DNA of 64,000 nucleotides, from positions 1,364,001-1,428,000 of the forward strand of contig JAJEKV010000136.1 of the NCBI GenBank assembly GCA_021234155.1. Reading direction: 5' to 3'. The translations under genes and the position numbers were made by a program. The notes below the pieces were generated by a model. It ran no database searches, was not told the DNA's origin, and worked only from the letters and a program-made list of their open reading frames with translations. How positions within the stretch are numbered: position 1 is the first letter of the stretch; every line of letters begins with the position of its first letter. The stretch is from Isoetes taiwanensis (taxonomy: Eukaryota; Streptophyta; Lycopodiopsida; Isoetales; Isoetaceae). Below are positions 44,251 through 55,349 of this stretch, piece after piece.

Positions 44251-44959
44251 TCATTCCATTCCCACTTTTTTTCGGAACTCTGTTATTTTACACAAGAAGG
44301 AGCACCCCGACCCGAAAACTGTCCTTAATTCGAATTTTTGTCTGTTACTGTGCATCCAAGCTTTCTCCCAGTTTTTGTCGGATAGCGAGTCGAGTCCCTG
44401 TTTTGGGGCTTATTTGTCATTCAAAATAAGAGTTTTTCGCGTGAGGGTGAATTCCTTTACCAAGACATTTTGGCTCTATTTTCTTAGGTGGGTAGACAAG
44501 AGATCACAAATTCCAACAAAAATTAAGCAAATTGTTTACTTAATCACCAAAAAATACTAGTTTTGAGATACCTTATATTTATAAATGGGCTCATTAGAAT
44601 ATATATTACAGTGGGTGAAGCGACCATAGTGGTCGTATTATCACAATGATTACACCCTCTTCACACATGAACCACCTAGTGCAAACGGCGCGTGGAGCTC
44701 TGTCCAAGTCACGGAGCAACTTACAGACGATAGAAATTTGTATGAGGAGTTCCTTCATAGGCCACGTGCTTGTATGTCCAACTGATGTCACCACCCTCTT
44801 CTCGGCATCTTTCTTCAATGAACTGGTCTTTTCATTGCTCCCAAGCATGTACTATCTGGTCGAGATAAGGACTGCAAAAGACAAAATCAAGTTAGTCAAG
44901 TGATGCTACAGGCAAAAAATTAAAATAAAACCACGCTTCTTAGGGCCATTTTGAAAATA
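44251..44959. other. Left interior of the 4.1-kb element
   Basis: No recognisable gene. Overlapping ORFs at 44,606-44,903 on both strands carry no motif I know. Confidence 0.4.
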
Positions 44960-45490
44960 CAGGCTGAGCCTTTCTCGACTTCGAGTCGAGAAAAGGCAAA
45001 CAAAGAGAAAACGCAGTTTTAGGGGTGAAGGCCTTTCTCAACTCGCGAAATGAGAAAGGCGACTCAAAGCTTAAAACGCGGGTTTTAGGGTCAGGAAGGC
45101 CTTTCGACTCGCGAAGTCGAGAAAGGCGCTTAAAGCTTAAAAATCGGGTTTTTCGACCCCTAAAACCTGCGTTTTTTCTTTGACCGCCTCGACTTCAGCG
45201 TCGAGAAAGGCGCTCAAAGCCGTAAACGCAGTTTTAGGGATCGAAGGCCTTTCTCGACTCGCGAAATCGAAAAGGCGCTTCAAAGCCGTAAACACGGGTT
45301 TTAGGGGTCGAAGGCCTTTCTCGACTCGCCGAGGTCGAAAGGCGACTCAAAGCCAGAAACACAGGTTTTAGGGATCAGAAGGCCTTTTTCGACTCGCGAG
45401 TTGAGAAAGGCAGCTCAAAGCGAAAAATGCAAGTTTGAGGGCCTTTCTCGACTCGCGAGTCGAAAAAGGCAGCTTAGAGTAAAAAAAGGG
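44960..45490. repeat. ~65-bp tandem repeats with CTCGACTCGCGA inverted words
   Basis: Seven to eight degenerate copies of AAGGCCTTTCTCGACTCGCGA / GAGAAAGGCGCTCAAAGC / AAACGCGGGTTTTAGGG. Each unit can fold on itself (CTTTCTCGACT with AGTCGAGAAAGG). Non-coding. Confidence 0.88.
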
Positions 45491-47102
45491 CAATTTCAAA
45501 GCTCAGAGTCCGAGAAGGTCGAAAATGAATAACCTTCAAACATCCTATGTATTTTCTATGAAAAAATACCCTCCCCATAAATTTCCTACGTATTTTCTAT
45601 GAAAAATAGACCCTCCCCATGTATTATCTAATGGACACATATCCAATGGACCCTCCCCCTTTGTAATGGACCATACCATATAGCTATATGAAGAGGGGAC
45701 CATTGGGCTCATATTTAGCTATGTAAAGAGTAATGCCTAATGCATATGTAAATAGCAACATATGCACCTATAATGCACATTATAACCTACGAGAGCCTAT
45801 TAGACCTATGCATTAAATCTATTAATATGCATTAGACCTATATATTAATATGTACTTGTCCCCATTTTGTGTCTTGAACCTTAAAAATGGGTTAAACAAG
45901 GTGTAAATTATATCATGATCTTCGCAAAGTTAAATTTTTACCTTACAATAAGAATATATGCCTAGAAAACGTGCACCATGGCAACGTAATGTTTAACATG
46001 TGAACGTGTAAAATAATCCTATATTATTAGCATTTATTTCACACTTATTTTCAACGTATTATTTCACCCTTTTTTTTCTAATACCCCGCCTTTTCCCGCC
46101 CATGCTTGAATTTTAAAATCATTTACACTTTTCAACGTATTATTTTACCCCTTTTTTCTAATACCCCGCCTTTTTTTCCCGCCCATGGTTGAATTTTAAA
46201 CTTTGGTACGTACCTTTGAGACAGAAGTTCCTTTGTACCACTTGGAAGAAGCTCCCCAACGCCCTTCGGGACTGTAGCTCTTCGAGTGTAGCTCTTCGAG
46301 GGCATTCCGCAAAAGCGGGGATGGCAAAGGGAGATTGCGTGCATTCCTCCAAAGGGGGCCCGAACAAACCGCCAAAAACAGGAGGAATCTGTTCCTCAGG
46401 TGAGTCGCCTCTCGAATCGATTTGAAGAATCTCAGATGGCGTAAAGAATCTGCATGGCGGTGAGTCGCTCTACGAATCCATTGAAGCATGAAGGCCGCAT
46501 TCATGACAGATTTTGAAGTCTGCCGCCTCTGTTTCTGACCCTTTTCTTTGCCATTCTTTTTATCAAATCCTTCCCTTTCTGCCATAGCCGGAGCTCCTAC
46601 ATCTTCAGAGCCTTTCGCCCTTCTTTTCTCCACATTTTCTTCCCTAGAAAACTCTGCTTCCTTGTTGAATACGAATCTGTGCCTTCGTGAGTCGTCTCAA
46701 ATAACTCAACATCCGTCTTGAGAAAAAGAAGTCGGGTGTGCCTTTGCGGACACTGCCAAGAACTAGTTGCCGGATCTTGTAGCTTGAATCTAGAATAAAA
46801 TAGTCTTCTTGAGAAATGCAGAGCTTCTGTGTCGGAACATTACCTTCACTTTTTGCGCCTATTGCTTCTGTAATGTTCATACAGATGCTCAGTTCGAAAA
46901 GCTTTTCAAGATAATGAGCTTCATTTCTTCACGCTCTCAGAAATTTGAAAAATCAAACCGGCGGTTGTTGTGTCGAGATGGGGACGTTGTTGATGTTGAA
47001 GGAGATCCGCCGTTAAGCGCCTAATACAATGCGCCTACGATGCAGAGGAAGCAGTAGCCGCCTAAGAAATGAATGGGGGATTTGTACAGGGAAATGGGGA
47101 AA
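45491..47102. other. Non-coding middle of the 4.1-kb element, with small repeats
   Basis: Two GTATTTTCTATGAAAAA copies near 45,550-45,605. A ~70-bp two-copy repeat at ~46,055-46,200 (TCAACGTATTATTT...AATACCCCGCC...CCCGCCCATG). The frame at 46,196-46,633 (-) begins with a charged MEKRRAKGSEDVG and may be another captured fragment. No firm gene. Confidence 0.4.
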
Positions 47103-47477
47103 CTAGTGAATGGGGAGGTCGACCTTGCAATCAGAGCACCCGTTTGGGTATTTTCTGTCTCGAGGACTGAAGAAATACCACTCTTTCTCACCAAACAGAG
47201 CCTTATGCGGCAAATCCCATGGATCGAACTTATACAGATCTATCTCTCCAATTATGGCAATTGGGAATGATTTTGATGCAGCTTTGTGGGCCAAATAATG
47301 CACCACGAGCTCCTCATCTGTTGGATGGAATCTAAATCCAGGAGGTAGTTGAAGCTCGGATCTGCGGGACTCTGAGATGCAATTCTCTCCATAGCCTTCA
47401 GGACAGAAGAGATTCTTGCCGCTCCATAAACGCGAAGCCTTTCCAGACTCCGCCCATACCCGCGGCTTCAAGCGCAT
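47103..47477 (-). pseudogene. NAC-domain transcription factor fragment (captured)
   Basis: It reads [20 protein letters not shown], then [29 protein letters not shown] and [21 protein letters not shown] subdomains A to C, almost intact. The frame then leaves the family sequence ([11 protein letters not shown]) where AAGSGYWKATG would follow, so the DNA-binding subdomains D and E and the activation region are missing. NAC proteins are plant transcription factors with a ~150-residue DNA-binding domain; this piece has under half of it. It lies inside the 44,225-48,368 TIR element, as expected for transduplication. Subdomain match is strong by eye. Confidence 0.8.
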
Positions 47478-47984
47478 CAGATTGGACGGTGACCACCATC
47501 AGCCCACTTATGCTGAAGTCGTCCGTTCCCATCCCTAACCACTTCTGCACCATCTGCAGTTTTTATCATCTGCAGTTTCTTGTGTTCCGGTTTTACTCAT
47601 TCATCTGCATTCGTTCACATTTCCTCACATTTGGGCATCGTGAGAATATATCGAAGCCTTCTCTCACGCCATAGACGGATTATAGAAGGAAGAAAAGGAC
47701 TATTGAGAAGAAAAGGAAGACGGATTATCGTGCAATTCACTTGGCAGAGTGCTTTCATGGAAGGGGCAATAGAAGGGCTACAAGAAGGGGGCGATTGAAA
47801 CACAAAGCACAATTCTCATCACGCTGAGCCCATTCTCGCCACGCGGGGCGAGAAAGAAAGAAAGACTAATTAATTATATTTATTTGTATTTATTAAATGA
47901 TTTATTGAATTTTAATTGTATTACTTATTATATTGTATTTATTATATTTAATTATTTTATTATTTATAATAATCCTTACTTTTA

Positions 47985-48265
47985 GATTCATCCCCTCTCC
48001 CTCTTTTCCCCTCCCCTTGCCATCTCCTCTTTGCCATCTCCTCTTCGACTTTGCCCCTCCCTTGCCCCTCCTCTTGCCCCTTTGCCCCTTTGCCCCCTTG
48101 CCCCTTGCCCCTCCTCTTGCCCCCCCTTGCCCCTTACCCACCTCCCTTTGCCCCTCTTTTTTGGCCCCCCTTCCAAACTTCCTCCCTCCCCTTCTTCTAA
48201 CTTACCCCTTCCATGACTTCTCCCCAACTTCTCCCCTTCCCTCCCCTTCGGTCTCACCCCACTCT
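47985..48265 (+). repeat. C-rich polypyrimidine/minisatellite tract
   Basis: Words TTGCCCCTCCTCTTGCCCC and CCCCTTCC dominate on the plus strand. Open frames here are composition artefacts. It is near the right end of the 4.1-kb element. Confidence 0.85.
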
Positions 48266-48385
48266 AGCTTTTTGTAAACTTTCTCAACTATTTATTTGGA
48301 AATGAGTCTCATTTTCAGTCTGAGTCCCAAAATTCGAGATTTGTCCCACTTTAATTAAATACGACTTTACAATTGCACACAATAC

Positions 48386-48840
48386 TGAATTCCGTCTTAT
48401 CCACAGGTGCCTGCGGGTTAATGCCTTTTGACATCGCTATGATCCTCGCATATCTGCAGTATGTCCGCTCTGTCTTTCGGACATTGAGACTCTTGAGCAT
48501 TGTCTCTTTGATTGTCCTGAGGTTCAACCAGCGTGGTCCTGGCTACAAGGTTGTTTAACAGTACATTGGACTGCCGATGCATCCTTTTGGCATCCTATCC
48601 CAACGCATGGCCTCCAGCTAAACAAAGGGCATTTCATCTTGGTTCCGGTTGGCTCCTATGGTCGATATGGGAGCGTCGCAGACACCACATCTTTCAGGGC
48701 ATTTATTCATCTGCACACAATGTTATTACGGTGGCCCAGAAAAAGATATTGACAGCCTACGAGTGTTCCTCCCTTGACTCAGAACTGGTGGAACGCATCT
48801 GGATTCAGTATGTTCGCATTGATTCTTATCATTAGTCTCT
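48386..48840 (+). pseudogene. LINE segment 3: zinc-binding domain (zf-RVT)
   Basis: The frame with FRLIHRCLRVNAF, a stop, then CPLCLSDIETLEHCLFDCPE and VQPAWSWL shows the CPLC-x-ET-H-x-F-CP-x-W pattern of the RT-associated zinc-binding domain at the C-terminus of plant LINE ORF2. A stop at ~48,430 and later shifts show decay. Confidence 0.85.
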
Positions 48841-49000
48841 TATTCTGGAGTAAGTACATTGTGCTTCAGGCTCGTGCTCCTGTGGCATCTTTGTGTGCTT
48901 ACGCAGTTAGATGAGACATGTAAATTTTGTACTTTGTCTCTGATTAATAAACTTTTTGGCTTTCGTCCTTCAAAAAAAAAAAAAAAAAGAGAATGCAGAA
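48841..49000 (+). terminator. LINE 3' UTR, poly(A) signal and tail
   Basis: AATAAA at ~48,943, a ~17-nt A run ending at 48,988, then the right TSD copy AGAATGCAGAA (48,990-49,000). Confidence 0.8.
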
Positions 49001-49255
49001 GGTTATATATACAGGGTGGAAGCAGAAAAAAGAGATTGAATGGAGAATTTGCCGATCTATAGCCAGTCAAAGAAGCTATAGTAGTTGAGTCAATGTTTTT
49101 GCTACAGTAATCGTGATATTCAACTTCTTATGGTTTATAGAGATTATTATGGTTAAGAACTTGAACTGGTGATGTTGCCTCCTTCTTAATTCTTTGAAGG
49201 GGATTAGATTATTATTCTTTAAGGTTGAAGCTTGTGTTGACCGGGCCGGTCAACA

Positions 49256-49795
49256 TAAGAAAAAAGGGGGTGTGAAGGAGTATTTGTAACCTAAGGGCCT
49301 ACATTTATAAGGGCCTTTGGGATGTTTATTATTTTAAATGGCTAAGATAAAGAGGTGAAAATAGAGGGCTAAGATAAAGAGGTGAAAATAGAAGGCTAAG
49401 ATGAAGGGGCATAAATCAAAGGTTAAGATGAAGAGGCAAAATGGAAGGTTATGATGAAGAGGTTGGAATGGAGGGTGAAGATTATGAGGTGCAAGGTATT
49501 TAAGATTTTTGAGGGACACGAGTTCCTCCTCTCCCCCTGATCCAAGATTCTTGAGAGGGTTCAGAGACCTCTCTTGATCATGGATTCAGAGGCCCTCCAT
49601 GTTTCAGAGGCATGGAGGGCTAATTGCATTGTATTTCCTTCTCTTATTTTTATAGATTGAAGATTATTTTGGGCCCAAGATTTTTCTTTGAATCTCTCTT
49701 ATTCTTTATCTTGCAGCATCAAATTTGATCCTGATTTTTGCCTTTGAGGCCACTTGTTGGGGATCGTGGGAAAAATCCGCCAACAGAATGGAGGT
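49256..49795 (+). mobile_element. 525-bp LTR with polypurine tract
   Basis: A purine run AAGAAAAAAGGGGG ends at 49,270 and is followed by TGTGAAGG; the block ends GCCAACA at 49,795, giving TG...CA. The purine run makes it a 3' LTR in plus orientation. Repeats of GGCTAAGATAAAGAGGTGAAAATAGA lie in its first third. No primer-binding site follows. Its internal region is not recognised in the ~255 bp between the LINE TSD and the purine run. Confidence 0.6.
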
Positions 49796-50390
49796 CCTAC
49801 TGAGATCTGATGTTTCCCCAGATCATTTTAGTGCTGCAAATTTATTTGGAGCAGTCATTGTTTATAGATTTATTTGGAGCAGTCTTTGTTCATTTCGGGT
49901 TGCTTACAGACTTACCTAGGATTCTATTATTTTTTAAGAGGAGAGTCAGTGAATCTTATGTACTTGGAAGACTGTTGATGATGAAGACTGTTGCAGGCTC
50001 TCCCTGTTCGTTCTCTCTGCTGGGATAATGCAAGGTTCTGCTTCAATATATTTAAGGAGAGTTCGCTATTGCCAGCTCTCCATGATTTATCTGAAGAAAA
50101 TTGCTCCACTCCATTTTTATCCCTGATCTCTGCATTGTTGGCTCTGCTCTTACTAGTCGCAAAACTTGCTCTTGCTTCATAGTTTTTTCCAGTGCTCTCC
50201 AATCCTTGCCTTTACCACAAAATCCTACATATCTGTTACTCCCATTTCTACTGGCCGTTTGTAACAAGCACTTGCTTGCTAAACCAGTAACAAACAGAAA
50301 AAAGAGATGAAGATTTGCCATAGCCATTTTCTTCTGCCGGATTCCTGCCAAGCCTCCGTTTTTTGTTCTAAACCGTCGGACTTGCAGAAA
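49796..50390. other. Stretch between the LTR and the copia fragment
   Basis: No recognisable gene. Includes a TTATTTGGAGCAGTC duplication at ~49,841 and ~49,871. Confidence 0.4.
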
Positions 50391-53014
50391 AAAGAGCCAT
50401 GATTTGTTCAAATTCAGGTTCATCACTAGTAATATTTCTTCTATTTCTCCCTTGTTCATCCCTACCATATGGTAAATCTCCTAACTTTGCTTCTTTTATA
50501 AGTCTTTCAACTTGTGTTTTCCTCTTTCTTCTGACTGTTATTTCCTTGTTGTCATGATTGTCATTGTTAATCTGCTGAGAATGATCAAGTTCTTGTTGTA
50601 CATCTTCTTGTTGCACATCAGCATCTCGGTTAATCCCATCATCTTCTTCAATGTCAAATTTCACACCCTTATATTCAGTGTGTTCCTCCTTAACCATATG
50701 CCCCTTTCTTATATCTGTGTTTGTATAATACATTTTCATTGAACAAGACGTCTCTACTAATAGTGATTGCTTTGTTTTCTGGATTATAGATTCTATACCC
50801 CTTGGATTCCTCATCATACCCTACTACAAAACCAATCTCAGCCTTATCATCCAATTTTTTCCTCAGTTCTTTGGGTATGTGAGAATATGCTAAGCATCCA
50901 TATACCTTATACTTGTCAAAATTGACTTTTGTATTAGGATTCCATAACAAACAAGGCAAGTTTCCACCAATGCTAGTGGAGGGCAAATTATTCTGAATTT
51001 CCACACTTGTCTTTAATGCTTCTTCCCACAAGTTGCTAGGTAGACCACTCTGCTTCAGCATAGATCTTACAGCATCCAATATTGTTCTGTTTTTCCTTTC
51101 TGACACACCATTCTGCTGAGGACTATGTCTGCATGTTAATTGCCTTTTAATGCCATGCTTTAAGCAATATAATCTGAATTTATTAGATAGGTGTTCTCCA
51201 CCTCTATTTGATCTAATGCATTTTAGTTTATTTCCAGTTTCTCTTTCAGATTCAACTACAAACTGTTTAAATGCTTGTAGTGCTTGAGACTTGGTTGCTA
51301 ATGCATAAGTTTTGCACTTTCACAGAATCATCCGTAAAAGGTAATGAAGTACCTTTTATTTGTCCTGCTTTTAATATTCAAGGGACCACAAAGATCTGTG
51401 TGCACCAGTTCAAGCACTTGAGTTGCTCTGGTTTTTCTTTTGGTGAAAGGCAATCTGTTTAGCTTTCCTAAAGCACATCCTTCACATATAAAATGGTCTG
51501 AGTTTTTGCTACAGAATATCCAGCCTTGTTTGATCAAATGCTTGAGATTTTTGCTGTTAGTATGTGCTAGACGATTGTGCCATAATTGTAGCCCTTCTTC
51601 TTTGATTGTATTAATGCTCACAACATTATTCATTACAAATAGATTTCCAATTCTGGTAGCTCGAAATTTCAATTCATCTTTGAGGAAAATATTACATGCA
51701 TTGAGTCAAAAGTGACCTTATAGCCTAGGTCTACCAATTGACTAACTGAAATCAAGTTCTTGATTATCGTAGGCACACAAAACAGATTCTGGATATTTAC
51801 AATGTCACCATTCAGATCCTCAAGTTGCAGCAACCCCCTACTCTGAATTTTCTGAAGAGCTCCATTACCAACTTGTATATTTTTTGAATTTGCATTTGTA
51901 AGATTCTTCAAAAGATCAGTAGATTGCACTACTGATCGTTCAGCTCCACTATCAACTACCATATAATCAGATTTGTCAGATTTAGTTTTGTCAAGAGTAG
52001 CAAATTCATTAAATACCTCATCATCTTCATCTTCAGAATTTGCCATGGACTTTTCCTCATGTTCTTCAGTCACAAAAGCTTTTTCATAGCTTCTTACTCT
52101 TCCTCTATTGGAAGACCTGCCACCTCTGCTATCAGATCTTCCTCTTCCCCTCCCATAATTTTTTGGAGTTGGGCATTTAGAGGCTACATGACCTCTCCCC
52201 CCACATGTGTAGCAGTTAAATTCTTTCTTCAATTTAGGGCATTCATTTTTATAGTGACCTTGCTCATGGCAATGATAGCAAGTCACTTTCTTCTTGACAA
52301 CTAATACTTCAGGTTCATTAGACTGTTGCCTTAATATTTTCTTTTGTTCCCATTCAGTTCTCAAACAATTTTCTGCTTCCTCTCTTGACCTACAAGTATT
52401 TCTAATGAACAAGGTCAAATTTCATTATCCACAGCCCTGGATATTTGCAATACTTGACTTCTGTCTGAGATATGCACAGTTGCTCCAGCAAGGTCTGCTA
52501 TAAGATTATCAAATCTATCAAAGAACCCTGAGACATCCTCATCTTCTCCTAATTTTAACCCTCTTAGCTCATTTTCAAGCAAATCAATTTGGGAGGATGT
52601 TTTATCTTCATAGTGTTTTAGCATATACTTCCACATATCTCGTGGACTCAAACCCCTCAATTTCAACCTAATTGTAGGGCTTACCTTGCAAGATATGATT
52701 CCTTGAGCCTCCTTAGCTTTGGTGTACAAGGATTTACCTCCAGAGCTACTGCCCCCTGCTGTGCCTCCTGCACCTGCACTCTGTGAAGTCTGACCTGCAC
52801 CTGCAGCATTAATAGAGCTTGATGAATTAGAACCAGACCGGGTCAGCACCCCTGCAGTAACATTTCCCTGGGGATCCACTAAATCCCATAAGTCTTCAAC
52901 TTCCAAGATATGCACTATAGCGTCCTTCCATACTTGGAATCCAGGACCTCCAGCATACACATCTACAGTGTTGAGCAAGCTTCTGCTAGACATAATACTA
53001 GCTCTGATACCACT
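50391..53014 (-). pseudogene. Ty1/copia gag-pro-int fragment lacking reverse transcriptase
   Basis: Minus-strand order: gag (52,415-52,993, starting MSSRSLLNTVDVY); CCHC zinc knuckles CYHCHEQGHYKNEC and CYTCGGRGHVASKC plus protease VVDSGAERSVV (51,669-52,418); integrase HHCC region LWHNRLAHTN...CEGCALGK and DLCGPL (51,328-51,672); integrase core end SPQQNGVSERKNRTILDAV (50,690-51,120). The normal RSDNGGE core acidic motif reads RSNRGGE, so the second catalytic Asp is lost. Adjacent segments are in different frames. The integrase-RT linker ends near 50,400, and no reverse transcriptase or RNase H follows. A primer-binding site TGGTATCAGAGC (tRNA-Met type) lies just upstream of gag. It is dead and truncated. 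Confidence 0.9.
53003..53014 (-). other. Copia primer-binding site (tRNA-Met type)
   Basis: Minus-strand TGGTATCAGAGC, 9 bp upstream of the gag ATG and directly after ...TTCTTAACA, the expected CA end of the 5' LTR. Confidence 0.8.
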
Positions 53015-53177
53015 GTTAAGAATTGAAGATCACACACTTAGTAGAATTACAACTCTTTTGAATTATATGTCTAGCAAGATTCTTCTTTACAACTTTTCTT
53101 TCAAGCACTAAGGGAGCCAAGATATGGTCACTAATCCCTTATGCATTATCTAGACATATACTTAAAGTGTATAAGCT
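53015..53177 (-). mobile_element. Remnant of the copia 5' LTR
   Basis: About 160 bp between the primer-binding site and the inverted 525-bp-type LTR. The 3' end (CA) is clear; the 5' end is lost or interrupted. No direct-repeat partner is found at the other end of the copia fragment. Confidence 0.5.
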
Positions 53178-53624
53178 GTTGGCGGATTTTTCCCACAATC
53201 CCCAACAAGTGGCCTCAAAGGCAAAAATCAGGATCAAAATTGATGCTGCAAGATAAAAAATGAGAGAGATTCAAAGAAAAAACTTGGGCCCAAAATAATC
53301 TTCAATCTATAAAAATAAGAGAAGGAAATACAATGCAACTAGCCCTCCATGCCTCTGAAACATGGAGGGCCTCTGAATCCATGATCAAGAGAGGTCTCTG
53401 AACCCTCTCAAGAATCTTGGATCAGGGGGAGAGGAGGAACTCGTGTCCCTCAAAAATCTTAAATACCTTGCACCCCATAATCTTCACCCTCCATTCCAAC
53501 CTCTTCATCATAACCTTCCATTTTGCCTCTTCATCTTAACCTTTGATTTATGCCCCTTCATCTTAGCCTTCTATTTTCACCTCTTTATCTTAGCCCTCTA
53601 TTTTCACCTCTTTATCTTAGCCTC
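53178..53624 (-). mobile_element. Partial LTR, inverted copy of 49,349-49,795
   Basis: Reverse complement of most of the 525-bp LTR with few differences; the first ~78 bp are missing. It abuts the second 19-kb element copy on the right and the copia LTR remnant on the left. Confidence 0.85.
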
Positions 53625-54377
53625 AGCTTTTCGGCTTCTGGCTTTTCGGCTAAAGCTTCTGGCTTCTGGCTTTTCGGCTAAAGCATTTCGGTAAGTAATG
53701 CTTTCAAGCTTTCTGGCTTTCGAGTTTTCTGGCTCTATGTGGCTTCTACAATCTTCTGCTTTTTCTCAGTGGCTTTTCGGCTTCTACAATCTTCTGCTTT
53801 TGGTTGTTCTGCTCAAAGGTTTCTACAAAGCTCTCGGTTTCTATATTAAAGTCTGTATTCAGAGGTTAGTATTTCATGTTCTTTACTTAAAGTCTGTTAT
53901 CTTATTCTTGTTTTTATTCTAGTATTTGAAAGTTCTGTTCTATCTGCTTTATCTGTTCTTTATCTGTTATATGAGCTTCAGCGTTAATCAAGGGGAGTGC
54001 TTACTGGCTTAGACTTTTAGATGCATCAATCCTATACTGCCCTAGCACCTTCATATATAGATCTATTGTTTATAAATACCCTTTGTTGCTTATAAACATG
54101 TTCTATTGCTATTTTGATCTTGCTCTATGATCTTGCTCTATGATCTTGCTCTATCTGCTCTAAATAATGAACCAAAACAATGAACTAAATAATGAACTAA
54201 ACAAGGAGTATTATTATTATATATCTGCGCTATCTGTTCTTATTCTATCTGCTCTATTCTGCTCTATGAGTTCTTATTCTGCTCTATCTGCTCTTAGATT
54301 TGCTCTATCTATTCCCCTGGCTTCGTATTCTACTTTTCTGCATTTTTTTTTTCTATAGAATGATATGTTAGAATGTG

Positions 54378-54555
54378 CAAAATCGCGCTTGGCGCATTTC
54401 TAGTTTGGCTTCTAATTTCCCACTAGGTTAATCAAATCGCACCAGGCGCGTTTCTAGTTTGGCCTTTCTATTTCATACGGCTTTATACAAATCGCGCCAG
54501 GCGCGTATGAAATAGATCTGTGAAAAATACAATATAGCAAACGCGCCTGGCGCAT
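54378..54555. repeat. Cluster of palindromic motif (copy 2)
   Basis: Four occurrences, equivalent to 29,080-29,270. Further single copies lie at ~55,050 and ~55,127, after gene A. Confidence 0.85.
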
Positions 54556-54643
54556 TTTGGATTTTGTATATTTAGAATCGTTTCCTGGGGAGTGGAATAT
54601 CATTTGCTAATTAGTTAATTTCTCGCGTTCTAGTGCATTACAC

Positions 54644-55018
54644 ATGGCCGCTTCTAGTTCAAATGTACTTCCCCTGGACGACCATCAACGCTGGACCCTG
54701 TACAAGATACTACTTAATTGTGCTGTTCAAAACATTCACAGAGAGTTGGACAAGCCAGTTGACAGTCTGTACCAGGGGCCATGGGAATGCTACCATCACA
54801 TAACTGGACATATGCGGCTTCTCATGCTCTTAGTAAGGCTCATGCCCACAAATAAATATGAGGATTTGATTAGGAGTATCAAGGATCGATACAACACTCT
54901 GATTTGGAGACTCGACATTCGCAGGGACGAAGAGGATGATGTCATATCACAGTGGTCCAGGTGGCACTTTAATCGGTATTGGGCCGATGAAGTGGGCCTA
55001 TGCGACATTTTGTAGAGA
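54644..55018 (+). CDS. Small unknown gene A, copy 2 (intact)
   Basis: A 123-residue uninterrupted frame: MAASSSNVLPLDDHQRWTLY, then NCAVQNIHRELDKPVDSLYQ, then HMRLLMLLVRLMPTNKYED, then IRRDEEDDVISQWSRWHFNR. Probably all-helical and soluble; no known domain. Preceded by four palindromic motifs in the leader and followed by two more. Confidence 0.6.
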
Positions 55019-55207
55019 TATGTTGAGCAAGCTATGTTAGTTCAGAAAGAACTCGCGCCTGGCGCATTTTCACAAAAGGAAAAATGTACATATATTTCTT
55101 TTGAATATAAATACAATCTCGCGCCTGGCGCAATTTTGCAGCTTAAACTTTTATGTCACGCTTGATTCATTATGTTTTTTTATTTGCAATGTCGAAAATA
55201 TTGAACC

Positions 55208-55309
55208 CTTTGATGCCCTCCAGCCAGTATGACCAACCCCAAGAAACTACACATTTTCCTTAATGTGTAGTTTCATGGGGTTGATAAGACTGGCTAAAGA
55301 GCATCAAAG
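55208..55309. other. 102-bp foldback between convergent genes (copy 2)
   Basis: Same structure as 29,919-30,020. The single difference seen (CAGCCAGT here, CAGCTAGT there) gives a better C-G pair with the opposite arm in this copy. Confidence 0.7.
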
Positions 55310-55349
55310 AATTCAAAATTCACAACATCACGCAGATGTTATGATATAT

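Larger units (their letters stand above)
44225..48368. mobile_element. 4.1-kb element with 26-bp inverted ends, inside the LINE
   Basis: AAAGTCGTATTTAATTAAAG... (44,225-44,250) is exactly inverted at 48,343-48,368. A 14-bp direct repeat lies 15 nt outside the left end and 2 nt outside the right end, so the precise boundary is uncertain. The interior has tandem repeats, a NAC gene fragment and a C-rich tract, but no transposase. It is a non-autonomous, gene-fragment-carrying TIR element, class unknown. It separates the LINE RT region from its zinc-binding domain. Confidence 0.65.
22701..48989 (+). mobile_element. 5'-truncated L1-like LINE, split by two later insertions
   Basis: The insertion is bounded by an 11-bp direct repeat AGAATGCAGAA (22,690-22,700 and 48,990-49,000) and ends in a poly(A) run (~48,972-48,989) after AATAAA at ~48,943. 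The LINE's own sequence lies in three pieces: 22,701-24,423, 43,402 to ~43,966, and ~48,386-48,989. In order they hold the end of the endonuclease-RT linker, RT motifs, the C-terminal region, and the zinc-binding domain typical of plant L1-type LINEs. The endonuclease is missing, which is usual 5' truncation. The 24,424-43,401 element separates pieces 1 and 2, and an element at ~44.2-48.4 kb separates 2 and 3. Confidence 0.88.

Noticed and set aside
47988-48277. Pro/Leu- and Gly/Lys-rich ORFs
   Set aside because: Artefacts of the C-rich tract.
49271-53624. The two 450-525-bp repeats as LTRs of the copia element
   Set aside because: They are inverted relative to each other, and the copia PBS abuts a different sequence (53,015-53,177).
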